Notes: generated from the sequence alone by a model not told the origin. Positions 33,589 through 42,931 are shown, numbered from the stretch's first letter. The stretch is DNA of 64,000 bases from Candidatus Loosdrechtia aerotolerans (GCA_021646405.1 SOER01000001.1:124001-188000), one strand, 5' to 3'. Numbers and translations: made by a program.

Positions 33589-35220
33589 ATGAAAACCATA
33601 TCACGTTCATATAGTCTATTCCGCTCTGTAAGGATCATTAGCATCTGTACATTCACCAGCCGCATCCTTGGACTTGTAAGAGACATAATTTGTGCCAGTA
33701 TCTTCGGAACAAGTATGGTATGGGATGCCTTCATTGTTGCTTTTAAGATTCCCAACCTATTTCGGCGGCTCTTTGGAGAGGGTGCCCTGAGTGCAGCCTT
33801 TATTCCCGTCTTCACAGAACAAATTGAAAAACATGGGAGTGCAGAAGCCTGGAAATTTGCAAATGCTATTGCTACATTGCTTATTATCATCCTGGGAGGT
33901 GTTGTCCTGCTCGGTGAGGGCTCCTTCCTGGTAATTCCAAAGATATTCCATATCCAGGAAAAATGGCAGCTTATCTATAAACTCCTCATTATTATGTTTC
34001 CATACGTTTTATGTATTTGTTTGGTAGCTTTTATAGGGGCTGTACTCAATACTATCCACCATTTTTTTATGCCCGCATTCACCCCCATTGTTATGAATAC
34101 CTGCTGGATCTTGGGGGCTATCCTTTCCCCTTACACAGGAGATACCCTGGAAAAGATGATTTACGCAGTTGCTATAGCAACATTTTTATCAGGACTCATC
34201 CAGATAGGTATTCATATTCCCATACTCCGAAAGAAAGAGATATCCTACCGGCCCGCACTCCCGTTCTCGCATCCGGGACTAAAACCGGTTTTATCCCGTA
34301 TAACACCAATTGTCTTTGGACTAGCCATTGTCCAGATTAACGTTTTACTTGACAGCGTCATTGCCATTGGTTTTTCTGCTCCTCAAAGCGGACCGGATTA
34401 TTTTCATTTTGCAGGTATGACTATACAGTACCCTCTCAGAATTGGCGCTGCCTCCGTACTCTATTATAGCGACCGGCTTATCCAGTTTCCTTTGGGCGTT
34501 TTTGGTATCGCCATGGCAACAGCCATATTTCCACTCTTCTCCGCCCATGCAGTTCGGGGTGATTGGGGTAATTTTTCAGCAACCTTTAATAAGGCATTAA
34601 AATTTATTCTTTTCATCGGCATTCCTGCATCTCTGGGTATCATTATGCTCCGGGAACCCATTGTAGACCTTCTATACCGAAGAAATCAATTTAATGCAGA
34701 ATCCGCTTACAGAACATCACGGGTTGTCCTCTTCTATGGCATAGGAATATGGGCATACTGCGGGCTTCATGTACTAATTCGTGCGTTTTATTCTGTAAAA
34801 GATACCGTTACACCAGTAAAAGTTGGGGCGATATGCGTCGGTTTAAACCTTATCTTAAACATTTCACTTATCTGGATAGTGCAGGAAGGTGGTTTAGCCC
34901 TCTCCACCGCTATCAGTGCCATTACTCAGATTATTATCCTCACGATCATATTACAGAAAAGACTTCATATTAAAATAGAAAAGGAAGTGGTCATCTCACT
35001 ACAAAAAACGATGGTTGCTTCAATAGCAATGGCATTTACCTGTTGGTATGTCCTCAGGATATTTCCTGATTTCAATGGAGACGGTAGTCTCTTTTATAAA
35101 GGACTCCGGTTATTTGTTCCCATGCTATCCGCACTTACCGTATTTTCTATAGCATCTATCGTGCTCAAGTCAGAAGAGTTTGGGCATATGGTTAGACTAT
35201 CTTTCAGAAGGATATCGTAG
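33589..35220 (+). CDS. murJ: Lipid II flippase MurJ (MviN)
   Basis: 543 residues with about 14 spans of the MOP fold. The N-terminus (SRILGLVRDIICASIFGTSM, DAFIVAFKIPNLFRRLFGEG, ALSAAFIPVFTEQ) is the highly conserved MurJ block, including the arginines in SRxxGxxRD and FRRLFGEG. These line the central cavity that binds lipid II. Later GxxPxLG-type loops (FIGIPASLGIIMLREPIVDL) match as well. It moves peptidoglycan precursor across the inner membrane. This shows that the organism makes peptidoglycan. Confidence 0.95.
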   Translation: MKTISRSYSLFRSVRIISICTFTSRILGLVRDIICASIFGTSMVWDAFIVAFKIPNLFRRLFGEGALSAAFIPVFTEQIEKHGSAEAWKFANAIATLLIIILGGVVLLGEGSFLVIPKIFHIQEKWQLIYKLLIIMFPYVLCICLVAFIGAVLNTIHHFFMPAFTPIVMNTCWILGAILSPYTGDTLEKMIYAVAIATFLSGLIQIGIHIPILRKKEISYRPALPFSHPGLKPVLSRITPIVFGLAIVQINVLLDSVIAIGFSAPQSGPDYFHFAGMTIQYPLRIGAASVLYYSDRLIQFPLGVFGIAMATAIFPLFSAHAVRGDWGNFSATFNKALKFILFIGIPASLGIIMLREPIVDLLYRRNQFNAESAYRTSRVVLFYGIGIWAYCGLHVLIRAFYSVKDTVTPVKVGAICVGLNLILNISLIWIVQEGGLALSTAISAITQIIILTIILQKRLHIKIEKEVVISLQKTMVASIAMAFTCWYVLRIFPDFNGDGSLFYKGLRLFVPMLSALTVFSIASIVLKSEEFGHMVRLSFRRIS

Positions 35221-35457
35221 TCTCATTTTACACCAGGACTTTTACAGCAATTTTCTTTACCTTTCTGAATACCCTCCCAAGACCATTCTCTACCGCGACG
35301 TGAAGGAATATACCTCCTCGAATAAATTAACATGTTATTTCAATTGCTGATTTGATAAAATTTAAGTAATTTACGGAAAGGCTAAAGGGATATTAAAGAT
35401 ATGAATTATGTAAAATGTAAAGTATTTATAAAAATTTCACTATAATTGAAGGTATTT

Positions 35458-36534
35458 GTGTACAGAACTGAAATTTTATCCATTACCAATATGCTGATCA
35501 CCGAACTCGAGGAATTTTGCATCTCAATAGGTGAACCCGCTTACAGGGCAGAACAGATCCTCTCCTGGATTTATGATAAAGGGGTAGCAGCGTTTGATCA
35601 GATGTCGAACCTGCCCGGAGATCTGAAAAGAAAACTTGAAGAAAAATGCCAAATCTTTCAGACAAAGATCGGCACCCTTATCAAAACAGGAGACGGAACT
35701 GAGAAATTCCTGATTTGCCTATCTGACGGAAATGAAATTGAATGTGTTCTTTTGAGAGAAGATAAAAGGGTTACCGCATGCGTCTCTACACAGGTAGGCT
35801 GCGCAATGGCCTGTCGATTTTGTGCAAGCGGTAAACGAGGTTTAGAAAGAAATCTTACAACAGGTGAAATCATAGAACAGGTACTCCATTGCAAAAAACA
35901 CCTCCTCCCCAATGAACGTCTCACAAATATTGTATTTATGGGTATTGGTGAACCACTTACAAACTATGATAATGTCATCAGAGCTGTTAAAATTATGAAC
36001 GCCGAATGGGGGCTGGGTATCGGTGCAAGGCATATTACTATCTCAACAGTTGGTACTCTGAATGGTATACAGCGGCTGGCCCGGGAAGGGCTTCAATTAA
36101 ACCTTGCAATATCACTCCATGCAGCAGATGATATTACCCGGTCAAGGATAATCCCATCAAACAAGCAAACGGGCATTCAACATATCCTCCGGGAAGCACA
36201 AAAATATTTCTCTATCACAAAGAGGGATATTAGCTTTGAATATACATTAATTGACGGAGTTAATGCATCAAAACAAGATGCCGAATCCCTGGCACGTTTA
36301 TTAAGGAATATCCAGTGCAATATCAACCTTCTTCCCTTAAACCCAATCGAAGAGTTTAACTTCAAGCCACCATATCGAGAAACGGTCAATACATTCTGCA
36401 GGATACTAAAAAAACATGGTCTTACCGTTACGGTACGAAAGAAAAAAGGTGATACCATAAACGCCGCGTGCGGTCAACTTCGCTTACGGAATATAAATTT
36501 TTATGGAAAAAACGAGAAGTTTTTTGTTAAATAG
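35458..36534 (+). CDS. rlmN: Dual-specificity rRNA/tRNA adenine-C2 methyltransferase RlmN
   Basis: About 358 residues, radical SAM. It methylates A2503 of 23S rRNA and A37 of some tRNAs. The N-terminal helical domain has PAYRAEQILSWIYDKGVAAF. The radical-SAM cysteines are CAMACRFCASG, preceded by ACVSTQVG with the conserved Cys region. Later come VFMGIGEPLTNYDNV, STVGTLNGIQRLA, NLAISLHAADD and NAACGQLR with the C-terminal catalytic cysteine. I chose GTG 35458 because GAAGG lies 6 bases upstream; a TTG at 35446 and an ATG at 35491 are alternatives, the latter cutting the conserved N-terminus. Confidence 0.95.
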   Translation: MYRTEILSITNMLITELEEFCISIGEPAYRAEQILSWIYDKGVAAFDQMSNLPGDLKRKLEEKCQIFQTKIGTLIKTGDGTEKFLICLSDGNEIECVLLREDKRVTACVSTQVGCAMACRFCASGKRGLERNLTTGEIIEQVLHCKKHLLPNERLTNIVFMGIGEPLTNYDNVIRAVKIMNAEWGLGIGARHITISTVGTLNGIQRLAREGLQLNLAISLHAADDITRSRIIPSNKQTGIQHILREAQKYFSITKRDISFEYTLIDGVNASKQDAESLARLLRNIQCNINLLPLNPIEEFNFKPPYRETVNTFCRILKKHGLTVTVRKKKGDTINAACGQLRLRNINFYGKNEKFFVK

Positions 36535-36642
36535 ACTTCGTTTTGTTCTAAAATCCTGGGTTTGGTATTCGTTTTGTTCTGCTTGTTCATTTGTGCAAAA
36601 TTGTGATTGATCCTATAATTTTTGCTGCCAAGGAGGAGCCCC

Positions 36643-38190
36643 ATCGCAAGCCGTATAAAGATTATATTTGTTGATACTATAAAAGATGCGGTTACAAAAG
36701 TCATTCAACAGGCGAAATCATTAAAAGATTGTAAGTATGCCGACATCAGGATTGGTATCGATGAAAGAAAATATGCCTGTGCTGAAGATGGCAAAACCAG
36801 GAGTGCCGGTGAAAATACCCCTATTTCTTTTGGAATCAGGGTTTTAGCTGGCGAAGTAAGTGCATGGGGATACTACGGCCAGGAATTAGGAACGACCGAA
36901 TCTACCCCCAAAAGTATTTACAGGAAACTTACCTCAGGCATAAATAGTGCCTACGCAAGGGCTATCGCCAATGCAAGGAAAAAGGCTGAGTTTAGAGTGA
37001 TAGCTCCATCGCTCACAGAGGTAAGGCTGGCCAGGATTGATATCCATAATGACACAATTCATGCCGTTTTTGATGAAGACCCGAGGAATATACCATCGAA
37101 AGACATCACTGCCCTCTCTACAAAAATATCACACGATATGCGTTCCGTTTCCCCGAACATACAATACACCTACGTAGATATCCATACAGGCATACATAGG
37201 GAGCTCTTTTGCAGTACGGAAGGTGCTTGCATTGACCAGGCATATACACTCACACAGGGAACAATCGCGGTGGTAGCCCAGAAAACAGGCGGTATTCCGG
37301 AAACATATTACGATACCCTGGGAGACCTTCGCGGATGGGAAGTTGTCAAAGGTAAAAACGTGTACCAGCAGTCACTAACGGAGTTTGCCCTGTTAAGGAC
37401 ACGCGAAACACTCGAACTTATCGATGCAGAATTCCTACCTGCCACAAGTGAACCGGTTGTCGTGGTGACAAACCCTCATTTTAATGCACTTTTAGTTCAT
37501 GAGATTATAGGCCACCCGACAGAAATAGACAGGGCATTAAAGCTGGAAACCGCATATGCAGGCCGGTCCTGGCTGCTTCGAGACCTTCATGATAATGAAC
37601 TGGGAAAACAGATTGCATCGCCCCTTATAACAGCATATTCAGATCCTACGATAAATGGGTACGGTCATTATAAATATGATGCCGAAGGGACACCTGCTCA
37701 ACGCGTAAACCTGATTGAAGATGGGATATTAAAAGGTTTTATGAACAGCCGTGAACATGCTGCGATTCTTGACCAGCCCCCAAACGGTTCAATGAGGGCA
37801 ACAGAACCCTATTCCGTTCCTCTTGTCCGGATGACAAACACGGTTTTTGCAAATGGAAATATATCCCCTTCAGAAATAATCGCTGAGGTGAAAGACGGGT
37901 ATTATATTGTTAACCACCGGATCCCATCTATCAGTGAGTCGAGAGAGAATTTTCGCATTTCGGCACAAAAGGTGTACAGAATAGAAGATGGACATATTAC
38001 AACACTTTACAGACAAGGTGGTATCACCTCCGATTCAAAAGATTTTTTAATGAATATCGATGCAGTAGGAAACGATTTTCAGATATTTCCTATACCTAAC
38101 TGTGGAAAAGGTCAGCCTATGCAGACCATGCGAGTTGGAAACGGTGGTCCAACTTTGCGATCCAAAGCACGATTAGCGGGACATCAATAA
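36643..38190 (+). CDS. tldD: TldD-family metalloprotease
   Basis: About 515 residues. The zinc motif is HEIIGHPTEID, with the third ligand region in NCGKGQPMQTMRVGNGGPTL. TldD with PmbA/TldE forms a protease that trims unfolded or modified peptides; the metal site is in TldD. The start is unusual: a perfect AAGGAGG (36630-36636) stands 6 bases before ATC (36643). The frame then reads IASRIKIIFVDTIKDAVTKV without any ATG, GTG or TTG nearby. A TTG lies at 36622, but the ribosome-binding site would then be inside the gene. ATC may be a rare start, or the base may be wrong. pmbA follows after 3 bases. Confidence 0.9.
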   Translation: MASRIKIIFVDTIKDAVTKVIQQAKSLKDCKYADIRIGIDERKYACAEDGKTRSAGENTPISFGIRVLAGEVSAWGYYGQELGTTESTPKSIYRKLTSGINSAYARAIANARKKAEFRVIAPSLTEVRLARIDIHNDTIHAVFDEDPRNIPSKDITALSTKISHDMRSVSPNIQYTYVDIHTGIHRELFCSTEGACIDQAYTLTQGTIAVVAQKTGGIPETYYDTLGDLRGWEVVKGKNVYQQSLTEFALLRTRETLELIDAEFLPATSEPVVVVTNPHFNALLVHEIIGHPTEIDRALKLETAYAGRSWLLRDLHDNELGKQIASPLITAYSDPTINGYGHYKYDAEGTPAQRVNLIEDGILKGFMNSREHAAILDQPPNGSMRATEPYSVPLVRMTNTVFANGNISPSEIIAEVKDGYYIVNHRIPSISESRENFRISAQKVYRIEDGHITTLYRQGGITSDSKDFLMNIDAVGNDFQIFPIPNCGKGQPMQTMRVGNGGPTLRSKARLAGHQ

Positions 38191-38193
38191 GTT

Positions 38194-39660
38194 ATGATAA
38201 CAATCGAAGAATTGAGAAATTGTATTCATAATGGATTAGACTACATCAAACAGCAAAAAGATGTTGCTGATGCGGAAATCTTTGCCTCATGGAATGAGCA
38301 TATAACAGTGCGCATGAACTACACGTCTGATATCCCTTGCAATGGTATCCATGAACCTAAATCAACCCAGACGAGTGGCATCGGCCTGTTTGTTGTTTTT
38401 CATACAGGAAAACAGACAAAGGTAGCGTATGGAAGTGTATCTCAGAACTTAACGCCAAAAGGCATCTCAGAGGCATTCCAGAAGGCAAAAAAAAATATCA
38501 TACATGATCCCGATTTTATATCGTTACCAGTACCTGCAGGAAAACCGTTGCTTGAAAAGTATCATGACCCGGCAGTAATGGAAATAAGTGATGAAGCGAT
38601 TGTTGACCTGGGTTGGCAAGGATTACAGGGGGCGTTAACAGAATACAGTCAGCAGCAATTTACCGAATCAATTATCATTGGTGGTGATATCACTATCATG
38701 AAAGAACGAATGGCTATCGTTAATACAAAGGGCATCGATGACTTCGATGAATCCACCATTCTCACAACGAATATAACCTCCATGATCGAAAAGGACAAGG
38801 TTAAAGGTACAGGCTGGAATACGAGTACTCATATATCCGATTTTAATCCTGAAGAAGCGGGGCGTGAATCAGCCAGGAGTGCAGTAAAAACCATCGGTGG
38901 GGAAAGAATTTCATCAGGAACATACACAGTTATTCTTGGAAGACAACCAGTAACCGACCTGTTTTCAAATATTATAATTCCAGCCGTAAGCCTCTCATCA
39001 ATAAATGCATCAGATACCCCTTTTCTCAAAAAATTAGGTAAAAAGATTGCGTCTGAGTTATTAAATGTTTACGATGATGGTACAATACGAGGTGCAGTTG
39101 GCAGTAAGAAAATCACCTGTGAGGGAATTCCTACCGGAAAAACAGGCCTCATTTATAACGGGCTTCTCGTAGGATTTCTTGCCAATAATTATCTTGCCAG
39201 AAAACTGGAGAATAATCTTGCTTCATTTATACCACGCAATGGATTTCGATATCATACAGGAGGCAGAAGCTATGCTATACAACCAAGAATATGTCCTACC
39301 AACATCGTGATAGAAGGGAAAGAAGAGGTAGATTATCAGGCGCTCTTATCAAAAGTACACAATGGTATTTATATCGGCAGAATCTGGTATACCTATCCTA
39401 TCAACGGCCTTGCTGCAGGAGATTTTACGAGTACCATTGTTGCTGATTCATATCTTATAAAAGATGGTAAAATTGATAAACCTCTAAAACCCAATACCGT
39501 GAGGATTAATAATAATATAGCAGATATATTACAGAATATTATTGCTGTATCAAAAGATAAAAAACAAACAACTGTCTGGGGTAGCGAAGAAGTTGTACTA
39601 GCGCCAGAAATAGCCGTGGAAGGAGTGAAATTAGATAATATCTCTGGCTTTATAATCTAA
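38194..39660 (+). CDS. pmbA: PmbA/TldE-family protein, partner of TldD
   Basis: 488 residues of the TldD/PmbA family without the HExxxH motif, as usual for the TldE/PmbA subunit. Matching segments: MNYTSDIPCNGIHEPKSTQT, GIGLFVVFHTGKQTKVAYGS, SARSAVKTIGGERISSGTYT (gerivPg-like block), VILGRQPVTDLFSNIIIPAV, and a late GLAAGDFTSTIVADSYLI. It lies three bases after tldD in the same operon. Together they would process peptides such as microcin or modified-peptide precursors, or degrade unfolded chains. The substrate is unknown here. Confidence 0.92.
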   Translation: MITIEELRNCIHNGLDYIKQQKDVADAEIFASWNEHITVRMNYTSDIPCNGIHEPKSTQTSGIGLFVVFHTGKQTKVAYGSVSQNLTPKGISEAFQKAKKNIIHDPDFISLPVPAGKPLLEKYHDPAVMEISDEAIVDLGWQGLQGALTEYSQQQFTESIIIGGDITIMKERMAIVNTKGIDDFDESTILTTNITSMIEKDKVKGTGWNTSTHISDFNPEEAGRESARSAVKTIGGERISSGTYTVILGRQPVTDLFSNIIIPAVSLSSINASDTPFLKKLGKKIASELLNVYDDGTIRGAVGSKKITCEGIPTGKTGLIYNGLLVGFLANNYLARKLENNLASFIPRNGFRYHTGGRSYAIQPRICPTNIVIEGKEEVDYQALLSKVHNGIYIGRIWYTYPINGLAAGDFTSTIVADSYLIKDGKIDKPLKPNTVRINNNIADILQNIIAVSKDKKQTTVWGSEEVVLAPEIAVEGVKLDNISGFII

Positions 39661-39735
39661 GAAGGGAGGTGTAAAAGGAGTAACAGATCTTCTCATTCAT
39701 AATAATTCATTCATATATTTTAAAAGGAGAAAAGT

Positions 39736-39924
39736 ATGCGAGCAAAAGTAGATCCAGATGTTTGTACTGGTTGTGAACTCTGTACACAGACGTGTCCGGA
39801 AGTTTTTTATATGAAGGGTGATATTGCCGAAGCGAAAGATACGGATGTTCCACCTGATGTCCAGGATTCCTGTAGACAAGCGGCGGAAGAATGTCCAGTG
39901 GAAGCAATAGTAATTACAGAGTAA
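39736..39924 (+). CDS. Single [4Fe-4S] ferredoxin
   Basis: 62 residues. The cluster ligands are C10, C13 and C16 (CTGCELC), plus the late cysteine in ECPVEAI. The extra pair (C20 in TCPEVF and C46 in SCRQAAEEC) may form the disulfide found in single-cluster ferredoxins of the Desulfovibrio/Thermotoga type. It is acidic, as expected for an electron carrier. AAAAGGAG lies just before the ATG. It follows pmbA by 75 bases and has its own terminator. Redox partner not shown by the context. Confidence 0.92.
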   Translation: MRAKVDPDVCTGCELCTQTCPEVFYMKGDIAEAKDTDVPPDVQDSCRQAAEECPVEAIVITE

Positions 39925-39944
39925 TCACAAGCCTGTAAAAACGG

Positions 39945-39984
39945 AAAAGACCTTAAATATCTCATTTTGATATTTAAGGTCTTT
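39945..39984. terminator. Bidirectional terminator between ferredoxin and rpmH
   Basis: AAAAGACCTTAAATAT (39945-39960) and ATATTTAAGGTCTTT (39970-39984) form a near-perfect 15-pair stem with a 9-base loop. A/T tracts on both sides serve the + strand ferredoxin transcript and the - strand rpmH transcript. Confidence 0.85.
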
Positions 39985-40001
39985 ATTATTTCATATACAT
40001 C

Positions 40002-40139
40002 TTATACATCGAGTAGTGGTCTCCTGCCAATCCTCCTTCTTCTCTTCAATATTGCACGTCCGCCTTTTGTTCGCATCCTCTTCCTGAAACCGCACATCTT
40101 TTTATGTTTTAGGGAACTATTTCTGATCTTAACCTTCAT
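40002..40139 (-). CDS. rpmH: 50S ribosomal protein L34
   Basis: A 45-residue, very basic protein: MKVKIRNSSLKHKKMCGFRK, then RMRTKGGRAILKRRRRIGRR and PLLDV. This fits L34: the HGFRxRMxTxxGRxVLxRRRxKGR pattern is kept with C in place of H. AGGAGG lies 9 bases before the ATG. L34 sits near the peptide exit-tunnel wall of the large subunit. In most bacteria rpmH adjoins dnaA or rnpA; here it is alone, with a terminator right after its stop and no rnpA. The antisense 63-codon frame on the + strand is not a gene. Confidence 0.9.
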   Translation of the reverse strand: MKVKIRNSSLKHKKMCGFRKRMRTKGGRAILKRRRRIGRRPLLDV

Positions 40140-40386
40140 AATTACCTACCTCCTTTAGGTCTGAACATATCATAGTATAGTGATACATTTTCACAAAATA
40201 TACTTCTATTCATTAGAGAATTAATACGCATAGAAGAATTAATATATCTTTTCTATAATTTCTTGATTGAATTTTCTACCATAGCACATTTATTCCCAAC
40301 CTGTCAAGATATTTTCCAATTTAAACGAATTCTTAATCTCATGGGATATATCTTAAATTTAGACTTTTAAAAGTGTTAAATTCGTG

Positions 40387-40415
40387 TTGACATTATTCTT
40401 TTGAATTGATAATAT
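40387..40415 (+). promoter_or_regulatory. Sigma-70-type promoter for the HU-like gene
   Basis: TTGACA (40387-40392), 17 bases, TAATAT (40410-40415): an almost perfect consensus. Just downstream lies an inverted repeat GAATTAA-tcataacta-TTAATTC (40422-40444). The gene start is about 190 bases further, leaving room for the leader ORF. Confidence 0.75.
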
Positions 40416-40508
40416 GTTCGGGAATTAATCATAACTATTAATTCTAGAAGTTAGTTAAGACCAAAAACTGTCCTTTCTAATTTCCCTCGCTGTACCAGAG
40501 GAGGTGGT

Positions 40509-40589
40509 ATGAATTTAGTGGTATTACTTTTAAAGAGTTTTATAATTGGATTCTCCCATAAATTACCACTTACTTACTCATTGTTATAA
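40509..40589 (+). CDS. Possible 26-residue leader peptide upstream of the HU-like gene
   Basis: ATG at 40509 is preceded by GAGGAGG at 5 bases. The frame reads MNLVVLLLKSFIIGFSHKLP and ends LTYSLL with TAA at 40587-40589, 14 bases before the HU-like ATG, whose own AAAGGAG lies between. The very strong ribosome-binding site argues for translation. A hydrophobic leader of this kind could couple or regulate translation; nothing proves it. Confidence 0.45.
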   Translation: MNLVVLLLKSFIIGFSHKLPLTYSLL

Positions 40590-40603
40590 AAGGAGAAATT
40601 GTA

Positions 40604-40924
40604 ATGCAAACAACAACAAAAAGGGACCTTTGTGAAAAGATTGCGAGAAGGACTGATAATACACATATGATCGTGAAGAAAACAATACAGATGTTCTTGG
40701 ACGAGATCATATCAGAGCTTGCACAGGGTAACCGTATTGAGTTGCGTGATTTCGGGGTCTTTGAAATACGCCAGCGCGCTGCCCGAAAGGCACGAAATCC
40801 ACGGACAGGAGAAGTAGCCTTTGTACCCTCTAAAAATGTTGTAGTATTTAAAGTTGGCAAGTTAATGCGGGAAAAGGTCGGAAATGCAGCAAAAACACAC
40901 ATACAGCCTTCCCAGGAAAGTTAA
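40604..40924 (+). CDS. HU/IHF-family DNA-binding protein
   Basis: 106 residues. The fold shows KRDLCEKIARRTDNTHMIVK, IELRDFGVFEIRQRAARKAR, NPRTGEV and the C-terminal helix VVVFKVGKLMREKV. The RNPRTGE arm tip with its proline intercalates into DNA. The C-terminal tail of about 15 residues is longer than in HU. It bends DNA and compacts the nucleoid. It has a consensus promoter and a leader ORF. It overlaps nothing; the RseC-like gene follows after 15 bases. Confidence 0.94.
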   Translation: MQTTTKRDLCEKIARRTDNTHMIVKKTIQMFLDEIISELAQGNRIELRDFGVFEIRQRAARKARNPRTGEVAFVPSKNVVVFKVGKLMREKVGNAAKTHIQPSQES

Positions 40925-40939
40925 TTACGATAAGTTTAT

Positions 40940-41398
40940 ATGTTTAACCAAAGGGATATTGTCGAAAAAGGAATAATAAAACACATAAACGGCAACCATA
41001 CAACGGTAGAGATAGTAAGGCCTAATGTAAATAAGTGTAAAAATTGTAGTGCTTGTGCAGGGATAGGAAACAAACAAAACCTTTTAGATGTAGACACAAT
41101 TCCTGGTGTAAGTATAGGGCAGCAAGTAACATTGTATATACATCAGAATTCTCCGTACAAAAGCATACTGCTCCTCTTTGTTGTACCTCTTGTCAGCCTG
41201 TTGATTGGCAGTCTGTTAGGTCAGAAAACTCACGCTATTTATCCGGGTTCTGAAAATCTTCGTGTAGTATGCGGCGGGTTTATCTTTTTTCTCCTCTCCA
41301 TCATGTTTATAAGCCTCTATGACAAGAAAATAAGAAGTAAAAAACCGGTACGGCGCAGGATTATATCAGTAGATGATGGAAATAGTGCAGTACAATAA
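40940..41398 (+). CDS. RseC/MucC-family (SoxR-reducing system) membrane protein
   Basis: 152 residues. An N-terminal soluble part carries the cysteine cluster CKNCSACAG, typical of RseC (C-x2-C-x2-C). Two membrane spans follow (YKSILLLFVVPLVSLLIGSL and VVCGGFIFFLLSIMFISLY) and a basic tail. Family members take part in SoxR reduction together with Rnf, or in sigma-E control; neither context is present here. It starts 15 bases after the HU-like gene, so it is probably co-transcribed. Confidence 0.85.
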   Translation: MFNQRDIVEKGIIKHINGNHTTVEIVRPNVNKCKNCSACAGIGNKQNLLDVDTIPGVSIGQQVTLYIHQNSPYKSILLLFVVPLVSLLIGSLLGQKTHAIYPGSENLRVVCGGFIFFLLSIMFISLYDKKIRSKKPVRRRIISVDDGNSAVQ

Positions 41399-41428
41399 CG
41401 CCAACCTGCACTTTCAGCCGGGGAAATG

Positions 41429-42919
41429 CTATTTTTTACTCCATTTTACGTTTGGTTCACGGGCCGCTTTTGTCTCATCAGGGCGGCCTATAGGTGTAGT
41501 TTTTGGTGATCCTTTTACTACCTCAGGCCGCTGTTCTATAGAAGCAGCTATCTGAATCATAGCATCAACGAAGGCATCTAATGTCTCACGTGATTCAGTT
41601 TCTGTAGGTTCTATCATGATAGCCTCCTCTACAATTAGCGGGAAATAAATCGTCGGAGCATGAAAACCATAATCAAGCAGTCCCTTTGCAATATCTAAGG
41701 CAGAAGCACCTTTCTTCTTCTGTTTAGTAGCTGACAAAACAAATTCATGCATGCAAGTCTTATCATAAGGTATATGATAATATTTCTTAAGCTTGTGCTG
41801 TAAATAGTTAGCATTTAAGATAGCATATTTACCAACCTTACAAACACCTTCCCTGCCCAAAGACAGCAAATAGGTATATGTCCTGATCATCATACCTATA
41901 TGCCCATAAAATGCCCTGACCTTTCCTATTGAATCAGGATAATTGTCATTGAAGATGTATTTCTTCTGTATTTCCTTTTCGGTATCTCCGCCCGATGTAC
42001 TATCTATCATTTCAACCCTTGGTACAGGTAAAAAACATTGTAGTTCTTCAGTAACGCCAACAGGACCCGCACCAGGACCTCCTCCCCCATGAGGCGTAGA
42101 AAAGGTTTTATGAAGATTCAGATGCAGGATATCTATCCCCATATCCCCTGGCCGGGCAATACCAAGCAATGCATTCATATTGGCTCCGTCACAGTAGACA
42201 AGTCCTCCACAATCATGAACAATCCTGCAGATCTCCAGGATATCTTTTTCAAACAAACCAAGGGTATTCGGATTCGTAATCATTATTGCCGCAGTATCAT
42301 GGGTAAAAACCTCCCTGAGTCTTTTTACATCAATAAGACCATTTCTACCCGACCGGATCGATTCAACCTCATAACCGCAAAGTGCAGCAGAGGCAGGATT
42401 TGTACCATGAGCCGAATCAGGTATAAGAATCTTATGCCTCTTCTCGCCTTTTTTTTCCATGTAAGCACGAATGATCAGCATGCCTGTTAATTCAGCGTGA
42501 GCGCCTGCTGCAGGCTGTAATGTAAAGGCAGACATCCCGCAGATATTTTTAAGCATCTGCTCAAGGTCATATAATACCTTGAGAGTACCCTGGCATTGTT
42601 CTGTGAGCTGATAGGGATGCACCTTTGTAAAACCCTCTAATCGCGCCGTTTCTTCATTCGTCCTGGGATTGTACTTCATGGTACATGAACCTAACGGATA
42701 AAAATTTGTATCTACACAATAGTTCTTCTGGGAAAGCCTGGTAAAATGCCGTACAACATCAATTTCTGAGACTTCGGGCAATTCGGCATCGTCCTTTCTC
42801 AGTACGTTTTGAGGTAAAAGATCTGTTATTGGTTTAACCGGTACATCGCAGGCGGGAAAAACAAAACACCGTCTGCCGGGGGACGATTTCTCAAATATCA
42901 ATGACTCGGTTTGTTTCAT
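41429..42919 (-). CDS. gcvPB: Glycine decarboxylase P-protein subunit 2
   Basis: 496 residues. The PLP-binding C-terminal half of the P-protein: LGSCTMKYNPRTNEETARLE, SAHGTNPASAALCGYEVESI, DGANMNALLGIARPGDMGID, and the lysine that holds PLP in LNLHKTFSTPHGGGGPGAGP. With subunit 1 it decarboxylates glycine and loads the methylamine on lipoyl GcvH. gcvT, gcvH and lpd are not in the window. It is 12 bases after gcvPA on the same strand. Confidence 0.96.
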   Translation of the reverse strand: MKQTESLIFEKSSPGRRCFVFPACDVPVKPITDLLPQNVLRKDDAELPEVSEIDVVRHFTRLSQKNYCVDTNFYPLGSCTMKYNPRTNEETARLEGFTKVHPYQLTEQCQGTLKVLYDLEQMLKNICGMSAFTLQPAAGAHAELTGMLIIRAYMEKKGEKRHKILIPDSAHGTNPASAALCGYEVESIRSGRNGLIDVKRLREVFTHDTAAIMITNPNTLGLFEKDILEICRIVHDCGGLVYCDGANMNALLGIARPGDMGIDILHLNLHKTFSTPHGGGGPGAGPVGVTEELQCFLPVPRVEMIDSTSGGDTEKEIQKKYIFNDNYPDSIGKVRAFYGHIGMMIRTYTYLLSLGREGVCKVGKYAILNANYLQHKLKKYYHIPYDKTCMHEFVLSATKQKKKGASALDIAKGLLDYGFHAPTIYFPLIVEEAIMIEPTETESRETLDAFVDAMIQIAASIEQRPEVVKGSPKTTPIGRPDETKAAREPNVKWSKK

Positions 42920-42931
42920 AATCTCATCCTT

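Noticed and set aside
39967-40158. 63-codon hydrophobic frame on the + strand
   Set aside because: It is antisense to rpmH (L34), which has the conserved protein pattern and a strong ribosome-binding site.
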